Assembly: GCF_044464525.1 (NCBI RefSeq)
Contig: NZ_JBIQLE010000005.1
Span: 1 to 64,000 of the forward strand
Reading direction: 5' to 3'
DNA: 64,000 nucleotides
Origin: Pusillimonas sp044464525
GTDB taxonomy: Bacteria; Pseudomonadota; Gammaproteobacteria; Burkholderiales; Burkholderiaceae_B
The number at the start of each line of letters is the position of its first letter. Position 1 is the stretch's first letter. A program made the position numbers and the translations under genes. Positions 59,970 to 64,000 of the stretch are shown here, piece after piece. Below the pieces are notes generated by a model that saw only the letters and a program-made list of their open reading frames with translations, searched no databases and had not been told where the DNA came from.

Positions 59970-60794
59970 TCAGGCGGGCGCGGCCTCGTGCGCCATCAGC
60001 TGCGCGGATATTTCCCGTGTGGCTTGCATCAGGTCGGGCATATGCTGCTTGACCACCTCGGACACCGTGGTGACGTTGTGCATCCAGGTAAGGTTGACCA
60101 CCGCCACCACTTCGTCACCGGCCCAGATCGGCACCGCGATCGAATCGCGCTTATCGTCCCATTCGCGGCGCGTGTGGTCGAAATGGCCGCCAAAATCCTC
60201 GGCCCGTGTTCCGTATCCCAGGCTTCGCGTTTGCTTGAGTATGGCCTGCACGGCCCCAGGGCGATGAGCCAGATAGTTGCCTGGCTCGTTGCTGACCCGC
60301 AGCCGCTGCAGCACCGCCTGGCGTTCGGCCTCGCCACAGAAAGCCAGATAAGCGCGGCCGGTGGCCGAGCGCAGCATATTGACCCGAAAGCCGACGGGCC
60401 CTAAAGGTATATGCGAAAAATATGACTTGGGGCTGTTGGTTTCGATGACTTCCATATGGGTAAGGCGTGGCACCGCCAAGATCGAAGGCCAGTTCACTTT
60501 CTGACATAGGCGCCCCAATATGGGTGATGCCACCTCGACCAGAAACCCTTCGTCGTTAACTTGCGGCGGGCGCGGCTGATACGTGTGGCTGGCCATGAAC
60601 GCCCCATCGGCCAGGCGTTGCCACACCAGGCCCCGCTCTTCGAGCGTGGCGATAATGCGGGTGAGCGTGGCTTTGGGCAAACCGGTTGCCAGATACAGAT
60701 CGTGCAGGCTGGCATTACGCGACCTATGTAGGTAGCCAAGCACCTGCAAGCCGCGATCCAGCGCTCGGATCGTCTTTACTTTGTATTCGCGCAT
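59970..60794 (-). CDS. IclR-family transcriptional regulator
   Basis: A 274-residue regulator. The N-terminal winged helix contains IRALDRGLQVLGYLHR and ATGLPKATLTRIIATLEERGL; the C-terminal IclR effector domain contains MLRSATGRAYLAFC and RREWDDKRDSIAVPIW. The start is ATG 60794, eight bases from a palindrome (60802-60816). Divergent from the biotin-carboxylase operon, which is the probable target. Confidence 0.93.
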   Translation of the reverse strand: MREYKVKTIRALDRGLQVLGYLHRSRNASLHDLYLATGLPKATLTRIIATLEERGLVWQRLADGAFMASHTYQPRPPQVNDEGFLVEVASPILGRLCQKVNWPSILAVPRLTHMEVIETNSPKSYFSHIPLGPVGFRVNMLRSATGRAYLAFCGEAERQAVLQRLRVSNEPGNYLAHRPGAVQAILKQTRSLGYGTRAEDFGGHFDHTRREWDDKRDSIAVPIWAGDEVVAVVNLTWMHNVTTVSEVVKQHMPDLMQATREISAQLMAHEAAPA

Positions 60795-60801
60795 AGATGA
60801 A

Positions 60802-60816
60802 TTTCACCTGGTGAAA
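60802..60816. promoter_or_regulatory. Palindrome at the IclR start
   Basis: TTTCACC-T-GGTGAAA is a perfect 7-1-7 inverted repeat, eight bases upstream of the IclR-type regulator gene's start codon and about 190 bp before the biotin-carrier gene. The form and position fit an autoregulatory operator of that protein. Confidence 0.55.
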
Positions 60817-61004
60817 ACTTGCTTTTTGATGCTAGCAGTACGACATCGAATGCGCAACACTTTGTTCATTATAAAAATTCGCTTGAGACACGCACTCGAC
60901 TCAAAGGCGGTTTATTCGCCTTCAGCCCTTGGCGCCGCCGTGTTTCATCTTGCCATTTCTCGCCCGTCGCGCCTCATCGTCGTGGGCGACCCGGAGTTCC
61001 TCTC

Positions 61005-61493
61005 ATGAGTTTCACCCACGCAGACGTACAGAACATCATCCAGTTGCTGGACGCATCGCATTTTGACGAACTGGTGCTGGAAATGGACGGCATCAAGCTC
61101 GAGCTGCGTCGCGGCGGGGCGGCTGCGCAAGCTGCAGCGCCCACCGCAGCCCCAAGGGCCGAGGCCGCCTCGTTGCCTGCTGCGTCAGCGGCCGACGTTT
61201 CGCCGGCGCAAGCCCCGTCCACTGCGGCAACACAGCCAACGGCAGCGACCGCCGGCTTGCAGGAAATCCGCGCCCCGATGCTGGGCACTTATTATTCTGC
61301 GCCCAAGCCGGGCGCGGCCCCTTTTGTTTCGGTGGGCGACCGGGTCGAGGCGGACACCGTGGTGGGCATCATCGAGGTCATGAAACTGATGAACTCCACT
61401 TCCGCCGGCATTAGCGGCGAAATCGTCGAAGTCCTGGTCAAGGACGGCGACCTGGTCGAGTACGATCAGCCTCTGATGCGGGTACGCGCCTAA
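61005..61493 (+). CDS. accB: Biotin carboxyl carrier protein
   Basis: A 162-residue carrier. The N-terminal 35 residues resemble AccB. A 50-residue Ala/Pro linker precedes the biotinyl domain, where the acceptor is K127 in EVMKLMN. The start is ATG 61005 (MSFTHAD); upstream ORF codons lie in the promoter region. It lies 9 bp before a biotin carboxylase gene. Because a carboxyltransferase of the pyruvate carboxylase type follows, this may serve a separate carboxylase rather than fatty-acid synthesis; the window cannot decide. Confidence 0.9.
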   Translation: MSFTHADVQNIIQLLDASHFDELVLEMDGIKLELRRGGAAAQAAAPTAAPRAEAASLPAASAADVSPAQAPSTAATQPTAATAGLQEIRAPMLGTYYSAPKPGAAPFVSVGDRVEADTVVGIIEVMKLMNSTSAGISGEIVEVLVKDGDLVEYDQPLMRVRA

Positions 61494-61502
61494 GGAGCCG
61501 GC

Positions 61503-62861
61503 ATGTCCATACAACGCGTACTGGTCGCCAATCGCGGAGAAATCGCAGTGCGCATCTTGCGCAGCCTGCGCCAGCAAGGCATCGAGTCGGTACTGGCCGT
61601 TTCCACCGCCGACCGCGACGGCATGGGTGCGCGCCTGGCCGATCGCGTTGTGTGTATTGGTCCAGGTCGGGCCACCGAAAGCTATCTGCAAATCGGCACT
61701 TTGATCCAAGCTGCGCTGGGCACCGGCGCACAGGCCATCCACCCCGGCTACGGCTTTTTATCCGAGCGGGCCGAGTTCGCCCAGGCCTGCGAAGACAACG
61801 GCATTATTTTCATCGGCCCCACCGCCGAACAGATACGCCGCGTGGGCGACAAGCTCGAAGCGCGGCTCATTGCTCAACAAGCCAAGGTTCCCATCACGCC
61901 CGGCGGCCCGGTCGGCACACTGGATGAAGCGGCGGTCATGGCCGAAGACATTGGCTATCCGGTGCTGATCAAGGCGGTGGGCGGCGGCGGCGGTCGAGGC
62001 CTGAAGCGGGCCGATACCCCCGAACAGCTGATCAAGCTGTTCGAGCTGGCCAGCGCCGAGGCGCAAGCGGCGTTCGGCGACGACCGGGTCTACATCGAAA
62101 GCTTCGTCACCCAAGGACGGCACGTCGAAGTACAAATACTGGGTGACGGCCAACGGGTCATCCATTTGGGCGACCGCGACTGCTCGGTGCAGCGGCGCTA
62201 CCAGAAACTGATCGAAGAAGCGCCCGCGCCCAGCCTGCCCGACGATATGCGAGCCGGGCTGCATGAAGCCGCCCTGCGCTTCGCCCGCCACATCGGCTAT
62301 CGCAACGCAGGCACCATTGAGTTCCTGGTCGACGTGCCCAGGCAGCAATTCTATTTTCTTGAAATGAATGCCCGCATCCAGGTCGAGCATCCGGTCACCG
62401 AACAGGTTACGGGAATTGATCTGGTCGCACAGCAGTTGCGCATCGCGAATGGCTTGCCGCTTGACCTGTCGCAAGATGACATACACATACGTGGGCACGC
62501 CATCGAATGCCGCATCAACGCCGATGACCCCGACAACGATTTCCGCCCATCGCCGGGCCGCATAAGCGACGCGCACTTTCCTTCCGCCGAAGGAGTGAGG
62601 GTCGACACCCACATCGAAGCCGGCGCCTTCGTTCCGCCCTTTTACGATTCAATGATCGCCAAGGTGATCGCCGTGGGCGCCACCCGCGACGAAGCGCGGC
62701 GTCGGTTGGCGCAGTCCCTGGCGCAAACCCGGATCGAAGGCGTAAAGACCAATATCCCGCTGCACCGCATGGTGCTGGAAACCCCCGAGTTCATCGAGGG
62801 CGGTGTGGACACAAACTTTCTGGGACGCAAGCTGGCGGAAGCCGGCGGCGTCATCGCATAG
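61503..62861 (+). CDS. accC: Biotin carboxylase subunit
   Basis: A 452-residue enzyme. The N-terminal VLVANRGEIAVRILRSL, the glycine-rich ATP loop KAVGGGGGRGLKRA (near 158-171), the catalytic HVEVQILGDG and the EMNARIQVEHPVTEQVTG block are complete. It carboxylates biotin on the carrier using ATP and bicarbonate. It is nine bases after the carrier gene and eight before the carboxyltransferase gene. Confidence 0.93.
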   Translation: MSIQRVLVANRGEIAVRILRSLRQQGIESVLAVSTADRDGMGARLADRVVCIGPGRATESYLQIGTLIQAALGTGAQAIHPGYGFLSERAEFAQACEDNGIIFIGPTAEQIRRVGDKLEARLIAQQAKVPITPGGPVGTLDEAAVMAEDIGYPVLIKAVGGGGGRGLKRADTPEQLIKLFELASAEAQAAFGDDRVYIESFVTQGRHVEVQILGDGQRVIHLGDRDCSVQRRYQKLIEEAPAPSLPDDMRAGLHEAALRFARHIGYRNAGTIEFLVDVPRQQFYFLEMNARIQVEHPVTEQVTGIDLVAQQLRIANGLPLDLSQDDIHIRGHAIECRINADDPDNDFRPSPGRISDAHFPSAEGVRVDTHIEAGAFVPPFYDSMIAKVIAVGATRDEARRRLAQSLAQTRIEGVKTNIPLHRMVLETPEFIEGGVDTNFLGRKLAEAGGVIA

Positions 62862-62869
62862 GCCGCAGC

Positions 62870-64000
62870 ATGAAGCACGACTCCGTACAATTTATCGACA
62901 CCTCCGTCCGCGATGGCAACCAAAGCCTTTGGGCGGCCACCGGGCTGCGCACCGGCATGATGCTGCCCATCGCGCCCGCCATGGACGAGGCCGGCTACCA
63001 TTCGATCGATTTCAGCACCAGCACCCACATGGCGGTTACAGTGCGCTACCACAAGGAAGACCCTTGGGAGCGTCTGCGCCTAATGAAGCAACGCCTGAAG
63101 CGCACTTCACTTACCTTTCTTTCGACCGGCCTTCGATTCATTTCGTGGGAAACCGCTCATCCGGAATTGATGGCGCTGTCGTACAAGCTTCTGGTAAATA
63201 ACGGCATCGAGCGCTTCATGGTGATGGACCCCATGAACGCGACCCAGGCCGTCATCGACAATTGCCGGGCCATGCACAAGGCCGGCGCATCTGAAATTGT
63301 CGGGGCATTGGTCTATACGGTAAGCCCCATCCACGACGACGCATTCTTTACCCGCATGGCGGCCGACTTGGCCGCCCAGCCCTTCATCGATCGCATCTAT
63401 CTGAAAGACCCTGGCGGCCTGCTTACCCTCGACCGCGCTCGCACCTTGCTGCCGGCCATCAGGCAGGCCATCGGCGGCAAGCCCCTTGAGCTGCATTCGC
63501 ATTGCACGATAGGCCTGGCGCCATTCACCTACGCCGAGGCGCCCGATCTGGGCGTGGGTACCTTGCATACGGCCGCGCGCCCGTTGGGCAACGGCACCAG
63601 CCAGCCCACCGTGGAAAGCGTGGTCAACAACCTGCAAAGCCGGGGCATTTCGCACAACCTCGACCTGGACGCCGTGGCCCGGGTCAGCGACTGGTTCGAA
63701 AAACTGGCCAAGGCCGAGGGCCTGCCCATAGGCGTGCCGCAGCAGTATGACGAGCGCTATTTCTCGCACCAGTTGCCGGGCGGCATGATAGGCACCATGA
63801 TGCGCCAACTGCGCGAAATCCGGCAAGAACACCGGCTGCCCGAAGTCTATGAAGAGGTTAGCCGCGTGCGGGCCGAACTGGGCTACCCCATCATGGTGAC
63901 GCCTCTTTCGCAGGTGGTCGGCACGATGGCCGTGATGAACGTGCTGGCGCCGGAGCGCTACGCCAATGTGCCGGACGAAGTCATCCGCTATGTCATGGGC
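62870..64000 (+). CDS. Biotin-dependent carboxyltransferase (pyruvate carboxylase B/oxaloacetate decarboxylase alpha type), 3' truncated
   Basis: Starts at ATG 62870 and stays open for 377 codons to the window end. FIDTSVRDGNQSLWA near residue 8 corresponds to the family's DTxxRDxxQS metal motif. The lysine in YLKDPGG matches the carbamylated-lysine position, and LHSHCTIGLAP supplies the HxH ligands; all expected metal ligands are present. The substitution RDGNQ for RDAHQ separates it from classical pyruvate carboxylases. With the carrier and biotin carboxylase genes it forms a complete split carboxylase; its keto-acid substrate is not determined. Confidence 0.85.
   Translation, partial: MKHDSVQFIDTSVRDGNQSLWAATGLRTGMMLPIAPAMDEAGYHSIDFSTSTHMAVTVRYHKEDPWERLRLMKQRLKRTSLTFLSTGLRFISWETAHPELMALSYKLLVNNGIERFMVMDPMNATQAVIDNCRAMHKAGASEIVGALVYTVSPIHDDAFFTRMAADLAAQPFIDRIYLKDPGGLLTLDRARTLLPAIRQAIGGKPLELHSHCTIGLAPFTYAEAPDLGVGTLHTAARPLGNGTSQPTVESVVNNLQSRGISHNLDLDAVARVSDWFEKLAKAEGLPIGVPQQYDERYFSHQLPGGMIGTMMRQLREIRQEHRLPEVYEEVSRVRAELGYPIMVTPLSQVVGTMAVMNVLAPERYANVPDEVIRYVMG

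Overview
The window looks like chromosome of a Gram-negative beta-proteobacterium of the order Burkholderiales, most likely an Alcaligenaceae member close to Pusillimonas, Bordetella or Achromobacter. This rests on gene types and neighbourhoods (Liv-type and NMT1-type ABC transporters, SoxYZ, DUF3649/PepSY/DUF3325 iron genes, Bcr/CflA efflux, a CDP-glycerol-transferase-like protein) and is inference without a database search. I recognise no tRNA, rRNA, insertion sequence, integrase or CRISPR array.

Region 1 (0.3-17.5 kb) is an accessory catabolic block. An AraC-type regulator faces a DUF1254 lipoprotein. A flavin ferredoxin reductase is divergent from an operon of an NMT1/THI5-type ABC importer (permease, Tat-exported binding protein, ATPase, permease), an extradiol-type VOC dioxygenase and an alpha/beta hydrolase. 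A converging minus-strand operon holds a dihydroorotase-like amidohydrolase, an aldo/keto reductase, a putidaredoxin-type ferredoxin and an FCD-GntR regulator. A third operon holds an NTF2-VOC fusion, a deaminase-type amidohydrolase and a Rieske oxygenase. Together they supply uptake, a three-component Rieske oxygenase, ring cleavage, C-C hydrolysis and C-N hydrolysis, which suggests catabolism of an unidentified nitrogen-containing aromatic or heterocycle. Two near-identical operator-like sites lie between the reductase and the importer. The block ends in gene remnants (17.6-18.4 kb).

Region 2 (18.4-34.3 kb) is mixed: pirin, a CDP-glycerol transferase-like protein and a COG4315 secreted protein (the last two preceded by a shared promoter-like element), a frameshifted metallo-beta-lactamase-fold gene, an Rrf2/AhpD-like/YjdF group, TetR, a spermidine-synthase-like protein, an LLM oxidoreductase with an MFS pump, two flavoproteins, an internally shortened YchJ, a DTW-domain protein and a GT2 glycosyltransferase.

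Region 3 (34.3-44.3 kb) has an SLC13-type transporter with an acidic linker, then a nitrile module: aldoxime dehydratase and nitrilase apparently co-transcribed with livFGMHK, divergent from a TrmB-type regulator with a palindrome at its start. The module could import an amide-, acid- or aldoxime-like compound and convert aldoxime to nitrile to acid plus ammonia.

Region 4 (44.3-64 kb) contains a Na/Pi cotransporter-like protein; a sulfur operon of a diheme peroxidase-like protein, flavocytochrome c sulfide dehydrogenase flavoprotein, SoxY and SoxZ; a TonB receptor, two-component system and DUF3649-PepSY-DUF3325 iron-uptake group; a Bcr/CflA pump; and an IclR regulator divergent from biotin carrier, biotin carboxylase and a carboxyltransferase that runs off the window end.
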